Source: an uncultured Veillonellaceae bacterium
Lineage (GTDB): Bacteria; Bacillota; Negativicutes; Veillonellales; Dialisteraceae
DNA length: 64,000 nucleotides
Direction: 5' to 3'
Assembly (NCBI GenBank): GCA_958348245.1
Contig: CATVYJ010000003.1
Location: 175,544-239,543, forward strand
Shown here: positions 44,634 to 53,157 of the stretch, piece by piece
How the letters are laid out: each line of letters opens with the position of its first letter
Position numbering within the stretch: position 1 is the first letter of the stretch
Made by a program: the position numbers and the translations under genes
The notes under the pieces: generated by a model
What the model was told of the DNA's origin: nothing
The model's input: the letters and a program-made list of their open reading frames with translations, nothing else
Databases searched by the model: none

Positions 44634-44807
44634 ATGAAGAATGTCAGATGGAAGAGGTATCTTCTAAAAAATGAAAATACGCCGCTTCTCCAATTTGATT
44701 TCCATCCAGATGATGAAAGTAGAAATGGGGAAGGCGAAAAACGAAACTATGGAAATCTAGACTGCCCCCATGAATTCGAGACAGTAGATGAAGCCTCCCT
44801 AATATAG
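44634..44807 (+). CDS. Short orphan frame, possible remnant of a HipA-like N-terminus
   Basis: The 57-codon frame starts MKNVRWKRYLLKNENTPLLQ after a GGAG site. The KNENTPLLQFDF stretch resembles the start of HipA-like kinases, but the rest does not continue the fold, and another frame (49 codons, 44525-44674) overlaps it. It is probably truncated debris next to the IS element. The resemblance is weak. Confidence 0.25.
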   Translation: MKNVRWKRYLLKNENTPLLQFDFHPDDESRNGEGEKRNYGNLDCPHEFETVDEASLI

Positions 44808-44839
44808 GAAAATGAAAATACATCAAAAAAGGGGGTACT

Positions 44840-45115
44840 ATGACTAAAAGAAAATACACAAACATGCAGGCCCTCGAGTCACAAATCCTTACCATGAAAG
44901 AACAGGGCATGACCAACCGGGAAATTGCGGAAGCACTTGGTCTTGAACGTTCGCAAATTCATAACTGGATTGCCCGCCGCAATTGGGCTCAGCGAAGCCT
45001 GGCTCAAGGCATCGTCCCCAACCCCTGCGGCAGAAAGAAAACGTCTGAACTGGAACGGCTCCGCATGGAGAATGAAGTGCTCCGGACTTTTCTGAAAGCA
45101 GTAGAAAAGATGTGA
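44840..45115 (+). CDS. IS3-family transposase OrfA
   Basis: The 91-residue protein has a helix-turn-helix (TNREIAEALGLERSQIHNWI, about residues 25-44) and a C-terminal leucine-zipper-like segment (ELERLRMENEVLRTFLKAVE). A GGGGG site precedes the ATG. It ends ATGTGA at the overlap with OrfB, the usual place for programmed -1 frameshifting. The reading frame is intact although OrfB is not. Confidence 0.85.
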   Translation: MTKRKYTNMQALESQILTMKEQGMTNREIAEALGLERSQIHNWIARRNWAQRSLAQGIVPNPCGRKKTSELERLRMENEVLRTFLKAVEKM

Positions 45116-45927
45116 GGCCGTCTGTTAAATTCCAGATTATCCTTCATTACCACGGGAAATATTCCGTTTCCCTTCTGGCTTCCCTGCTCGGTGTCTCCCG
45201 CAGCGGCTATTATCATTTTCTCAAACTCATTCTGAAAAAAGATTCAAATCGTTTCCTTGTTTCCTTAATTCGCAAACAGCAGAAGAAATGCAACCAAACG
45301 TATGGCTACCGCCGTATGTGGATTTGGTTAAAAGGAAAACAAATCTACCGAAATCCCAAGACGGTCCTTCGGATCATATACAAGTATGGGCTCCTCTCGA
45401 AAATTCGAAGACGCAGACAATGGAAGCAAATATCCGAATAGCAAAACAAGTATGAGAACCTGCTAAACCGCCAATTCCATGCAGAGTCACCGAATCAGAA
45501 ATGGGTCACAGATATCTCATACATCCAAACCAAACGGGGCACTTTATATCTCTGTATCATCCGGGACCTGTATGACCGCAGCATCGTGAGATACCGCAAA
45601 GGAACAACGCAGACAACGCGTCTAGTCATAGACACCGTGCGGGATGCCGTGAAAAAGAGCCGGAAAGCAAAGAAGACATTTCTCTGCCTACATAGCGATT
45701 AGAGCGAGCAATACACATCGGATGCCTATGCCAAAGTATTACAAGAATATGGAATTACCCCATATATGTCACGAATAGGAAACTGCTTCGACAATGCGAT
45801 GGCAGAGAATTTCTTCTTCATATTAAAGGTAGAGTACCTGTACAGGAAGAAACTGGAAAACCTTATGGAAGCCAGAGATATGATAGAGAGATACATCCGA
45901 TTTTACAACAACGAGCGAATACAATAA
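45112..45927 (+). pseudogene. IS3-family transposase OrfB, three in-frame stops
   Basis: The frame encodes an rve integrase core: HYHGKYSVSLLASLLGVSRS and TYGYRRMWIWL in the first part, WVTDISYIQT (first catalytic Asp), then FLCLHSD, QYTSDAYAKV, and IGNCFDNAMAENFF leading to the Glu. In-frame stops are TAG at 45439, TAG at 45700 (at the position of the Gln in the HSDQGSQYTS motif) and TAA at 45925 (just after NNERIQ). The first two look like C-to-T changes of CAG. Confidence 0.85.
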
Positions 45928-45969
45928 AAAATAGAAAAGACGCCGCGGCCGCAGCTCTCTCCGGCGCGC

Positions 45970-46005
45970 AAAAAAACTCCGCGAACACATGCGGAGTCTT
46001 TTTTT
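45970..46005. terminator. Terminator after mpg
   Basis: AGACTCCGC and GCGGAGT-type arms with an 8-base loop are flanked by A6 and T7. It serves the minus-strand mpg unit (stop at 46009) and could also stop read-through from the IS side. Confidence 0.8.
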
Positions 46006-46008
46006 ATG

Positions 46009-46593
46009 TTATCGGCTCACCCAGAGGCTGCCTTTCATCGTGAAGCGCCATGGGAAATCTTTCCCATACGCCGCGTAGTCGATGTTTTTCCGTTTCGACG
46101 TTTCTACTTCGCAGGGCGCGCCGCTTTCCACATAGAGGGGGCCGGCTGCGAGGTCCGCGCCGTAGAGGGAGCGGTCGATGGCCATGGCGAGGCAGAGCCG
46201 GCCCGGGCCGCAGGTGAGAGCTGTGCCTTTCGCCTTTCCTCTCCGTTTCTGTATGAGCGCCCGCCCTTCCACGGGCTCGCCCGCCCGGAGGAGGACGCAC
46301 CCCGGCGTGCCGTCTGCGCCGCAGCTGATATTGAAGCAGCAGTACATGCCGTAGATGAGGTACACGTAGGCGTGGCCCGGCGGCCCGAAGAGGACCTCCG
46401 TACGCGCCGTGCGCCCTTTGTACGCATGCGCGCCGTCGTCGGGCTTCCCTTCCCACCAGCCGCCGTACGCTTCGGTCTCGGTGATGCGCACCGCCGCGCG
46501 CCCTTCCGGCGTATCGTGCACGAGGACCGCTCCCACGAGGCGGCGGGCGACGGCGACGGGATCGCCCGCGTAGTCGTCTCTCCCCCACCTCAC
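46009..46593 (-). CDS. mpg: DNA-3-methyladenine glycosylase (Mpg/AAG type)
   Basis: This base-excision glycosylase removes alkylated purines. The 194-residue protein has LVGAVLVHDT, ITETEAYGG (about 37-45, catalytic Glu), DDGAHAYKGRTART (about 52-65), YVYLIYGMYCCFNI (about 76-89) and CGPGRLCLAMAI (about 127-138), all typical of the AAG family. Its ATG overlaps the stop of the adaptor gene by four bases (ATGA), so it is the last gene of an fprA-adaptor-mpg unit. Confidence 0.94.
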   Translation of the reverse strand: MRWGRDDYAGDPVAVARRLVGAVLVHDTPEGRAAVRITETEAYGGWWEGKPDDGAHAYKGRTARTEVLFGPPGHAYVYLIYGMYCCFNISCGADGTPGCVLLRAGEPVEGRALIQKRRGKAKGTALTCGPGRLCLAMAIDRSLYGADLAAGPLYVESGAPCEVETSKRKNIDYAAYGKDFPWRFTMKGSLWVSR

Positions 46594-47636
46594 CGGACGC
46601 GCACCTCCGCTCCGAGAGGCAGCCGGTCGGAAGGCCGGGCCACCACGCGGTCCCCGTCCTCGAGGCCGCCGATGACGAGTTTATCCTCTCCCATGCTGCC
46701 CGCCACGGTGACGGTGCGCACGTCGATGAGATTGTCCGCGTTCACGATTTCCACCATGTCGTCCTTCACGAAAGCGGTCCCGGGAATGACGTACCCTTCT
46801 ACGCTCTGCCCGCTGTCGATGCGCACGGTGTAGGACGCGCCGATTTCCATCGCGCCGTCCGGATTGTCCGCCTGCACTTTGTACACCGTGTAGGGATCGC
46901 CCCCGGGATTCGGCTGGGGCTTGAGCTCGCCGTACCGCGGGCCTTCGCCGTCCCTCTCGAAGGTGACGGTGAGGGTCTTTTTCTCTTTGGCCTTCTGCAG
47001 GATCGGGTCCATGGCGGAGGGAATCTGGAGGCTCGCGATGACCGGGCTGTCTTCGCGGATGACGAGGGCGGTCTGCCCCGCGGCGGCGGTTTTCGTCTCC
47101 GCCACGTAATTCCGGGCGATGATGCCGCTGATGGGAGCGCGGACGGTGCAGTTCGCGATGGACTGCTCCACCGCCTGCATGGCGATGCGGGACGCTTCGT
47201 CCGCCGCCGGGGCGCGGCTCTGCGCGGGCACGCCCCGGCGCGCGCGGAGCCGGTCATATTCCGCGCGGGTGATGATGCCCTGCCGGAGCAGGGACGCTTC
47301 CACGCTGTCGTCCGGAGCCGGCGCGGCCGCTGCGGCGGCCCCCATGCGTCCCGCGAGGTCCGCGCGCTGCGCTTCATAGGCGCTGCTGTCGATCTGAAAG
47401 AGGAGCTGCCCCGCCTCTACGGCCGTGCCGATGTCGGGGATATCGGAAATGATGGGGCCGGACACCTGCGGCGTCACCGCCAGCGTGTGCAGCGCTTCCA
47501 CGCGGACGTCCGCCTCGTAGACAAAAGGGGCCATCTGCTTTTTCACGCGCACCACGTCCACGGAAGGCGCGGCGCAGCCGCCGAGAGAAAGCGCCAGCGC
47601 GCCGGCGCAGCACAGGAAGAAGAAGCGCCGCATCAT
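46590..47636 (-). CDS. Periplasmic adaptor (membrane fusion) lipoprotein, HlyD/RND type
   Basis: The 348-residue protein starts with a lipoprotein signal ending SLGGCAA (Cys near residue 21), followed by a biotinyl-lipoyl-like half (VTPQVSGPIISDIPDIGTAV, then CTVRAPISGIIARNYVAE), a short alpha-hairpin between them, and beta-barrel and membrane-proximal domains ending LPLGAEVRVR. Such adaptors link inner-membrane pumps to outer-membrane channels. No pump or channel gene is adjacent. Two ATGs in tandem overlap the fprA stop; either could start. The Ala/Pro tract in the hairpin (AAAAAAPAPDD) is unusually short and helix-breaking. Confidence 0.85.
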   Translation of the reverse strand: MMRRFFFLCCAGALALSLGGCAAPSVDVVRVKKQMAPFVYEADVRVEALHTLAVTPQVSGPIISDIPDIGTAVEAGQLLFQIDSSAYEAQRADLAGRMGAAAAAAPAPDDSVEASLLRQGIITRAEYDRLRARRGVPAQSRAPAADEASRIAMQAVEQSIANCTVRAPISGIIARNYVAETKTAAAGQTALVIREDSPVIASLQIPSAMDPILQKAKEKKTLTVTFERDGEGPRYGELKPQPNPGGDPYTVYKVQADNPDGAMEIGASYTVRIDSGQSVEGYVIPGTAFVKDDMVEIVNADNLIDVRTVTVAGSMGEDKLVIGGLEDGDRVVARPSDRLPLGAEVRVR

Positions 47637-48853
47637 GTCCCCTGCGCGAGATCGGCGGCGACGGTCTCTGCGAGCGCATCCAGCGCCGCTTCCTCCTTCG
47701 GCCCCGGCGCGGAGAGGATATGCACAGGCTCGGCGAGGAGCGCGCACCCCTTCCATCCGGAGACGAAGTCCTTCATCACTTTCCCCGCCACGTTCGGCGC
47801 CCAGGACGAATTGCCCAGGAGCGCTATCCGGCGGTTCTGCACGAGATGGTCCCCCAGATCGGTGAGGAAATTCCGCATGAGGGGATAGAGCCCCATATTG
47901 TACGTGGTGGAAGCGAAGACGAGGTGCGAGTAGGCGAGCACGTCCGCCGCGGCGTAGGCTTCGTCGGTCTTGCACAGGTCCGTCACTTTCACGTCCGCGA
48001 CGCCGAGGGCGCGGAGCTTCCACGCGAGGCGCTGCGCCGCGGTGGCGGTGTGGCCGTACACGGACGTATAGAAGACGGCGGCTCCCCGCCGTTCCGGCTC
48101 CCACCGGGCCCACTGCGCCGTTTTTCCGAGGATGAAATCCCTGTCGCGCTCCGTGCGGAAGACCGGCCCGTGAAGGGGCGCGATGACGTCTACCGGCACG
48201 GAAGACACTTTTTTCATGGCGGCGAGCACCTGCGGGCCGTACTTGGAGACGATGCACGCGTAGTACCGCCGCGCTTCGTCCGCGTAGTCCCGCTCATAGT
48301 CCCCGTCGTCTGCAAAGGCGCTCCCCTGCAGCACGCCGAAGCATCCGAAGGCGTCCGCGCTGAAAAGGACGCGGTCCGTCTCGTCGTAAGTGAAGGTCAC
48401 CTCCGGCCAGTGCACCATGGGCGCGGTGAAGAAGCGGAGCGTGCGCCGCCCGAGAGAGAGCGTCATCTTCTCTCCGGTCGCAAGGTAGCGCTCCTTCATG
48501 GGCCGGTGGAAAAACTGCTCAAACATGCGGAGCGCCTGCGCGCTCCCGCAGAGCTTTGCCGTAGGATAGCGCTCGGCCAGCGTGAGGAGGGAGCTGCTGT
48601 GGTCCGGCTCCATGTGATTCACGATGATATAGTCCAGCGGGCGGCCATGGAGAAGATGCTCCACGCTCTCGAGGAAATCATCCATCACAAGGGCGTCCAC
48701 CGTGTCCACCACGGCGGTCTTCTCGTCGTCGATGAAATACGCGTTGTATGACACGCCCTTCGGGACAGGGATGATGTTTTCAAAACGGTTCGTCACGAAA
48801 TCGTTGACGCCCACCCAGTAAATGCCTTCGGCAATCGGCTGTACGCAGTACAT
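47633..48853 (-). CDS. fprA: Flavodiiron protein (FprA family A-type flavoprotein)
   Basis: Flavodiiron proteins reduce oxygen or nitric oxide in anaerobes. The 406-residue protein has a beta-lactamase-like domain with diiron ligands in NHMEPDHSS (about 80-88), MVHWPE (about 147), SADAFGCFG (about 166) and PLHGPV (about 227), then a flavodoxin domain (VFYTSVYGHTATAAQRL, about 257-273; and STTYNMGLYPLM). The ATG at 48853 has GGAGG 8 bases upstream; an earlier in-frame ATG has none. It fits with rubrerythrin elsewhere in the window as oxidative-stress defence. Confidence 0.95.
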   Translation of the reverse strand: MYCVQPIAEGIYWVGVNDFVTNRFENIIPVPKGVSYNAYFIDDEKTAVVDTVDALVMDDFLESVEHLLHGRPLDYIIVNHMEPDHSSSLLTLAERYPTAKLCGSAQALRMFEQFFHRPMKERYLATGEKMTLSLGRRTLRFFTAPMVHWPEVTFTYDETDRVLFSADAFGCFGVLQGSAFADDGDYERDYADEARRYYACIVSKYGPQVLAAMKKVSSVPVDVIAPLHGPVFRTERDRDFILGKTAQWARWEPERRGAAVFYTSVYGHTATAAQRLAWKLRALGVADVKVTDLCKTDEAYAAADVLAYSHLVFASTTYNMGLYPLMRNFLTDLGDHLVQNRRIALLGNSSWAPNVAGKVMKDFVSGWKGCALLAEPVHILSAPGPKEEAALDALAETVAADLAQGT

Positions 48854-48945
48854 CTTGCAGGCCTCCTTTATGAAACGGGGAAGCGCGCTTCCCGGAAATT
48901 CTGCTTCATTGTATTTCAATCGCCCGGCCATTTCAAGAACGGCAG

Positions 48946-48970
48946 CAAAAAAGCAGCCCGCAGGCTGCCT
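48946..48970 (-). terminator. Terminator of the amino-acid ABC operon
   Basis: GCAGCC, a 4-base loop and GGCTGC are followed by six T residues on the minus strand, just beyond the stop at 48976. Confidence 0.85.
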
Positions 48971-48975
48971 TGCGT

Positions 48976-49734
<759 letters not shown>

Positions 49735-49745
49735 CGGGATTCACC

Positions 49746-50402
49746 TCAATCTTCATACACGGCGTACCGTTTTTCCAGCCAGCTGAGCGCCCGGGTGAGC
49801 ACGAAGGTGCACACCAGATAGAACACCGCCGCCACGACGAACGCCGTGGTATCGAAGTCGCGCTGCACGATGGAGCGGGTCACGCGCATGAGGTCGTTCA
49901 TGGCGAGGACATACACGAGCGACGTGTCCTTGAGGAGCGTGATGGTCTCGTTCCCGAGCGGCGGGATGACGCGCTTCACCACCTGCGGCAGCACGATGTG
50001 CCACATGGTCTGCCGGTACGTGAAGCCCAGGACCTTGGCCCCTTCGTACTGACCGCGGCTGATGGACTGGATGCCCCCGCGGAAAATCTCCGCGAAGTAC
50101 GCCGCGTAATTGGCCACGAAGGCGATGATGGCCGCCGAGAAATCATCGATCTGGATGGCGATGCCCGGAATCATGGGCAGGCCGTAATAAATGAAGAGGA
50201 TCTGGAGCATGAGCGGCGTGCCCCGCATGATGTAGATATAAAACTCCGCGACGCGCCGCACGAGGCCGAGCCGGGAGAGGCGCACCAGCGAGAGCAGCAC
50301 GCCGCACGGAAGAGACAGAATGTAGACGATGATGAAAATCTGCGCCGACACGCCGAGCCCTTCCACCATGTTCGGCAGAATGCCGGTGATGTAATCGACC
50401 AT
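49746..50402 (-). CDS. Polar amino acid ABC transporter permease
   Basis: The 218-residue protein has about five hydrophobic segments, YIMRGTPLMLQILFIYYGL (about 57-75) and the loop IFRGGIQSISRGQYEGAKVL (about 111-130) typical of HisM/GlnP permeases. The single permease gene implies a homodimer. It is preceded by AAGG and lies between the second binding-protein gene and the ATPase. Confidence 0.94.
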   Translation of the reverse strand: MVDYITGILPNMVEGLGVSAQIFIIVYILSLPCGVLLSLVRLSRLGLVRRVAEFYIYIMRGTPLMLQILFIYYGLPMIPGIAIQIDDFSAAIIAFVANYAAYFAEIFRGGIQSISRGQYEGAKVLGFTYRQTMWHIVLPQVVKRVIPPLGNETITLLKDTSLVYVLAMNDLMRVTRSIVQRDFDTTAFVVAAVFYLVCTFVLTRALSWLEKRYAVYED

Positions 50403-50484
50403 GGAAACCTTCTTTCCTGAAAACGCGGAAGAGACAGGCCCGGGCCTGCCTTTTCCTCTTATGCCTTTATAAAATCCGCCGGGC

Positions 50485-51291
50485 TTACTGCGGCTTCACC
50501 GAGAGGTCCGTGCCGAACCACTTCTCGGAAATCTTCGTCGCTTCGCCGCTTTCTTCCACCTTCCGGAAGCCTTCGTTCAGGAGGTTCACCAGCGCCGCGT
50601 CGCCCTTCTTCACGCCCACGGCGTACACTTCGTTCGCCACCACGCCGGGCAGCACGCGGAACGCGCCGGGCTTCTTCTGCATGTAGTAATTGATGAGCAC
50701 GCTGTCTCCGAGGACGGCGTCAGCGCGGCCCGATTCGAGATCCATGAAGCACGACGTGAAGTCCGGATAGAGCTTCCACACGGCGAAGGAGTCCCGCACC
50801 TCCGGCTGCTTGTCCATGGCGCTCTGGCTCGTGGAGCCCTCCTGCGCGCACACCTTGCGGCCCGCGAGCTGTTTTGCGTCGGTGATGTCCGAATCGTTCA
50901 TCACCACGAAGACCTGCTTGTTATTCAGATACGGGTCCGTGTAGTCCAGCACCTTCTTCCGCTCTTCCGTCACGGTGAGGCCGTTCCAGATGACGTTGAT
51001 GCGGCCCGAAGCGATCTCCGACTCCTTGCTCGCCCAGTCGATGGGCTTGAATTCGATCGGCACGCCGATCTCCTTCGACACCGCCGCGGCCATATCCACG
51101 TCGAAGCCCACGATCTTGCCGTCCTCGTCGCGGAATCCCATGGGTGCGAACGTGTCGTCCAGCCCCGCCACGATTTTTTCCGGCTTCTGCGGCGCGTCCG
51201 CCGCCTTCTTTTCCGAGCCGCCGCATCCGGCGATAAGTCCTGCTGCGCACGCGGCGAGCACGCCTGCGGCGATGGCTTTTTTCCAGTTCAT
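50485..51291 (-). CDS. Amino acid ABC transporter substrate-binding lipoprotein (second copy)
   Basis: The 268-residue lipoprotein has a lipobox ending LIAGCGG (Cys near 23) and the SBP_bac_3 fold: LDDTFAPMGFRDEDGKIVGF (about 45-64), DMAAAVSKEIG and CAQEGSTSQSA (about 149-159). It is a close relative of the gene just upstream (51313-52110), sharing the LDD-F-P-GF and VGFD-DMA patterns, so the pair arose by tandem duplication. The ligand may be a polar amino acid such as cystine or glutamine; it cannot be assigned. Confidence 0.9.
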   Translation of the reverse strand: MNWKKAIAAGVLAACAAGLIAGCGGSEKKAADAPQKPEKIVAGLDDTFAPMGFRDEDGKIVGFDVDMAAAVSKEIGVPIEFKPIDWASKESEIASGRINVIWNGLTVTEERKKVLDYTDPYLNNKQVFVVMNDSDITDAKQLAGRKVCAQEGSTSQSAMDKQPEVRDSFAVWKLYPDFTSCFMDLESGRADAVLGDSVLINYYMQKKPGAFRVLPGVVANEVYAVGVKKGDAALVNLLNEGFRKVEESGEATKISEKWFGTDLSVKPQ

Positions 51292-51312
51292 GTGTCTCTC
51301 TCCTTTATGCGG

Positions 51313-52110
51313 TCAGATGGTGATATCCTGACCGAACCACTTCATGGAAATCTCCGTGGACGTACCGTCCGCTTTCATTTCCTCCAGCGTCTTGTCCAGG
51401 CGCTTCTTGAATTCCTCGTTGTCCTTCGCGATGCCCACGCCCACCGGCTGGCGGTTGTACCCCGCGTCCACCACGCGGAAGCCCGCGTCGTTCTGCTTGT
51501 TGTAATAGAGAGCCACCACCTGCGACACAATCATCGCGTCGATGCGGCCGATTTTCAGATCCATGAAGCCCGACACATTGTCCGGGTAGAGCTTCAGCTC
51601 CTTGAACGACGCCTTCACGTCCGGCTCGCTGTTGATGGCGTCGAGGCCGGTGGAGCCTTCCTGCGTGGCCACCACCTTGCCCGCCAGATCCGCTTTAGAC
51701 TGGATGGGCGATTCGTCCTTCACGAGGATGATCTGCACGGAATTTTCATACGGACGGGAGAAGAGCATATTCTTCTGGCGCTCCGGCAGGATGGTGAGGC
51801 CGCTCCAGATGGCGTCGATCTTGTGGCTGCGGAGCTCCGTCTCCTTGCTGGACCAGTCGATCTGCTTGAATTCGATGTCGCTGCCCATGCGCTTCGCCGC
51901 TTCCTTCGCCATATCGATGTCGAAGCCCACCAGATTGCCGTCCTTGTCCTTGAACCCGAAGGGCGGGAAATTATCGTCCAGTCCGATGATGATCTTCTGG
52001 TCCGCTCCCTTCTGCGCGGACGCCGCCTTGTCTCCGCCGCCGCATCCGGCCACCAGCCCCGCCGCAGCGGCGAGCACCGCGCCGGCGAGCAGCAGTTTTT
52101 TCCATTTCAT
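51313..52110 (-). CDS. Amino acid ABC transporter substrate-binding lipoprotein (first copy)
   Basis: The 265-residue lipoprotein has a lipobox ending LVAGCGG (Cys near 23), then LDDNFPPFGFKDKDGNLVGF (about 44-63), IDMAKEAAKRMG and ATQEGSTGLDAI (about 148-159). It is the promoter-proximal gene of the operon and shares one permease and one ATPase with the second binding protein, so the importer may accept two ligand sets. Its promoter is flanked by two operator-like palindromes. Confidence 0.9.
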   Translation of the reverse strand: MKWKKLLLAGAVLAAAAGLVAGCGGGDKAASAQKGADQKIIIGLDDNFPPFGFKDKDGNLVGFDIDMAKEAAKRMGSDIEFKQIDWSSKETELRSHKIDAIWSGLTILPERQKNMLFSRPYENSVQIILVKDESPIQSKADLAGKVVATQEGSTGLDAINSEPDVKASFKELKLYPDNVSGFMDLKIGRIDAMIVSQVVALYYNKQNDAGFRVVDAGYNRQPVGVGIAKDNEEFKKRLDKTLEEMKADGTSTEISMKWFGQDITI

Positions 52111-52139
52111 ACGCTGTCCCCCGCTTTCGCTTTCTTCAT

Positions 52140-52221
52140 TTCTTTATTTGAGTAAAGAACTGGTATGACGCTATCCTACACTATCCGCCCCGCCTTGTCA
52201 ATACTTTGCTCAAATAAAGAA
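52140..52221 (-). promoter_or_regulatory. Promoter with two flanking operator-like palindromes for the amino-acid ABC operon
   Basis: On the minus strand TTGACA (52201-52196) and TAGGAT (52178-52173) are separated by 17 bp. Two copies of a 20-bp palindromic box with half-site TTCTTTA-N6-TAAAGAA bracket it, in inverted orientation: 52140-52159 (perfect, in the 5' leader) and 52202-52221 (two mismatches, abutting the -35). Within this, 15-bp arms (52138-52152 and 52209-52223) are perfectly complementary. The centres are 62 bp apart, about six helical turns. This is the pattern expected for a repressor bound at two sites. Confidence 0.75.
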
Positions 52222-52223
52222 AT

Positions 52224-52395
52224 AAAAATTCCTCCTCCGCCGCCCCGTTTCCGCCGTCTCTGCAAAGCATCATGCAAAAAGCAGGAGAAAAATGCCCATT
52301 ACATCTCTCCCCTACTATTACCATTAAGTCAAAACCGCAATATTAACTTCAAAAAGGGATTCATTCAATAGTCAATCACACGGTTGCGCATACGA
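52224..52395. other. Spacer between the ABC operon promoter and the polysaccharide cluster
   Basis: About 170 bases with a sharp fall in GC content. I see no gene and no convincing hairpin terminator for the polysaccharide cluster, whose last gene ends at 52396. Confidence 0.4.
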
Positions 52396-53145
52396 CTACA
52401 GTTTATATTTCCCATTCAGGAAATCCTGATAACGATTGCAAATCGCCTGCACATCGCTGCCAAATTCAATTTGTTTCCCCTTGTTCAGCCAGAGAATTTT
52501 GTTGCACATCTCCCGCACCTGCTGCAACGAGTGCGATACCAGAATTGTAGTCGCTCCGCCATGAATGATCTCCTTCATCTTGGCCTCACTCTTTTTGCGA
52601 AAAGCGCCGTCCCCTACAGACAATACTTCATCCAGAATCAATATATCCGGGCGAACCAGACTGGCAATGGAAAAGGCTAGTCGACTCTTCATCCCGGAAG
52701 ACAACTGTTTGAAAGGACGATTCTCAAACTCTTTCAGTTCGGCGAAATCAATAATCTGCTCATAAGTCTCATTCATGAACTTGCGCGTATACCCCAACAT
52801 AGCCCCACGCAAGTACGTATTTTCTTTGACCGTCAGGTCCCCGTCAAAACCGCTGCCAAGCTCCAGAAGAGCGGCGACGGTTCCCGCTCTGCGCACCCAT
52901 CCCTCGGATGGTTCCATGATCCCGGAAATCACCTTGAGCAGCGTCGATTTCCCTGCTCCATTTGTTCCAATGATTCCCAGCATATCCCCCTTTTCCAGAG
53001 AAAAACTGATATGCCGGTCTGCCCAGAACTCCACCACATGATACTGATGTTTGACCCGCCGAAGCACGTATTCCTTTAAGCCGATATCCTTGAAGTCTCC
53101 CGTCTTGTATCGGATAGACACATCATGCACTTCCAGAATGCTCAT
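52396..53145 (-). CDS. Polysaccharide ABC exporter ATP-binding protein (Wzt/TagH-like)
   Basis: The 249-residue ATPase has Walker A GTNGAGKSTLLKV (about 59-71), GTVAALLELGSGFDGDLTVKE (seen from about 88, characteristic of polysaccharide and teichoic acid exporters), signature LSSGMKSRLAFSIA and Walker B ILILDEVLSVGD. It lacks the C-terminal carbohydrate-binding domain of larger Wzt proteins. With the permease at 53158 it should export a finished lipid-linked glycan across the inner membrane. GGAGG precedes the ATG. Confidence 0.93.
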   Translation of the reverse strand: MSILEVHDVSIRYKTGDFKDIGLKEYVLRRVKHQYHVVEFWADRHISFSLEKGDMLGIIGTNGAGKSTLLKVISGIMEPSEGWVRRAGTVAALLELGSGFDGDLTVKENTYLRGAMLGYTRKFMNETYEQIIDFAELKEFENRPFKQLSSGMKSRLAFSIASLVRPDILILDEVLSVGDGAFRKKSEAKMKEIIHGGATTILVSHSLQQVREMCNKILWLNKGKQIEFGSDVQAICNRYQDFLNGKYKL

Positions 53146-53157
53146 GACATCCCTCCG

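Larger units (their letters stand above)
44840..45927 (+). mobile_element. IS3-family insertion sequence, inactive remnant
   Basis: The element has the two overlapping frames of IS3-type transposases: a helix-turn-helix OrfA and a DDE OrfB in the -1 frame, overlapping by four bases. OrfB carries three in-frame stops, so no full transposase can be made. I could not define terminal inverted repeats or target duplications; the borders given are those of the coding frames. Confidence 0.8.

Noticed and set aside
44634..44807. A functional HipA-type toxin-antitoxin system
   Set aside because: Only a short stretch resembles a HipA N-terminus; there is no kinase domain and no HipB-like partner.
9730..45927. 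Recoding of TGA or TAG as sense codons, suggested by several in-frame stops in the accessory loci
   Set aside because: All such stops occur only in decayed loci that also have frameshifts, and intact housekeeping genes in the window contain no internal TGA or TAG. Ordinary gene decay explains them.
52138..52223. A riboswitch or T-box leader upstream of the amino-acid ABC operon
   Set aside because: One arm of the inverted repeat lies upstream of the -35 and so is not transcribed from this promoter; paired DNA operators fit better.
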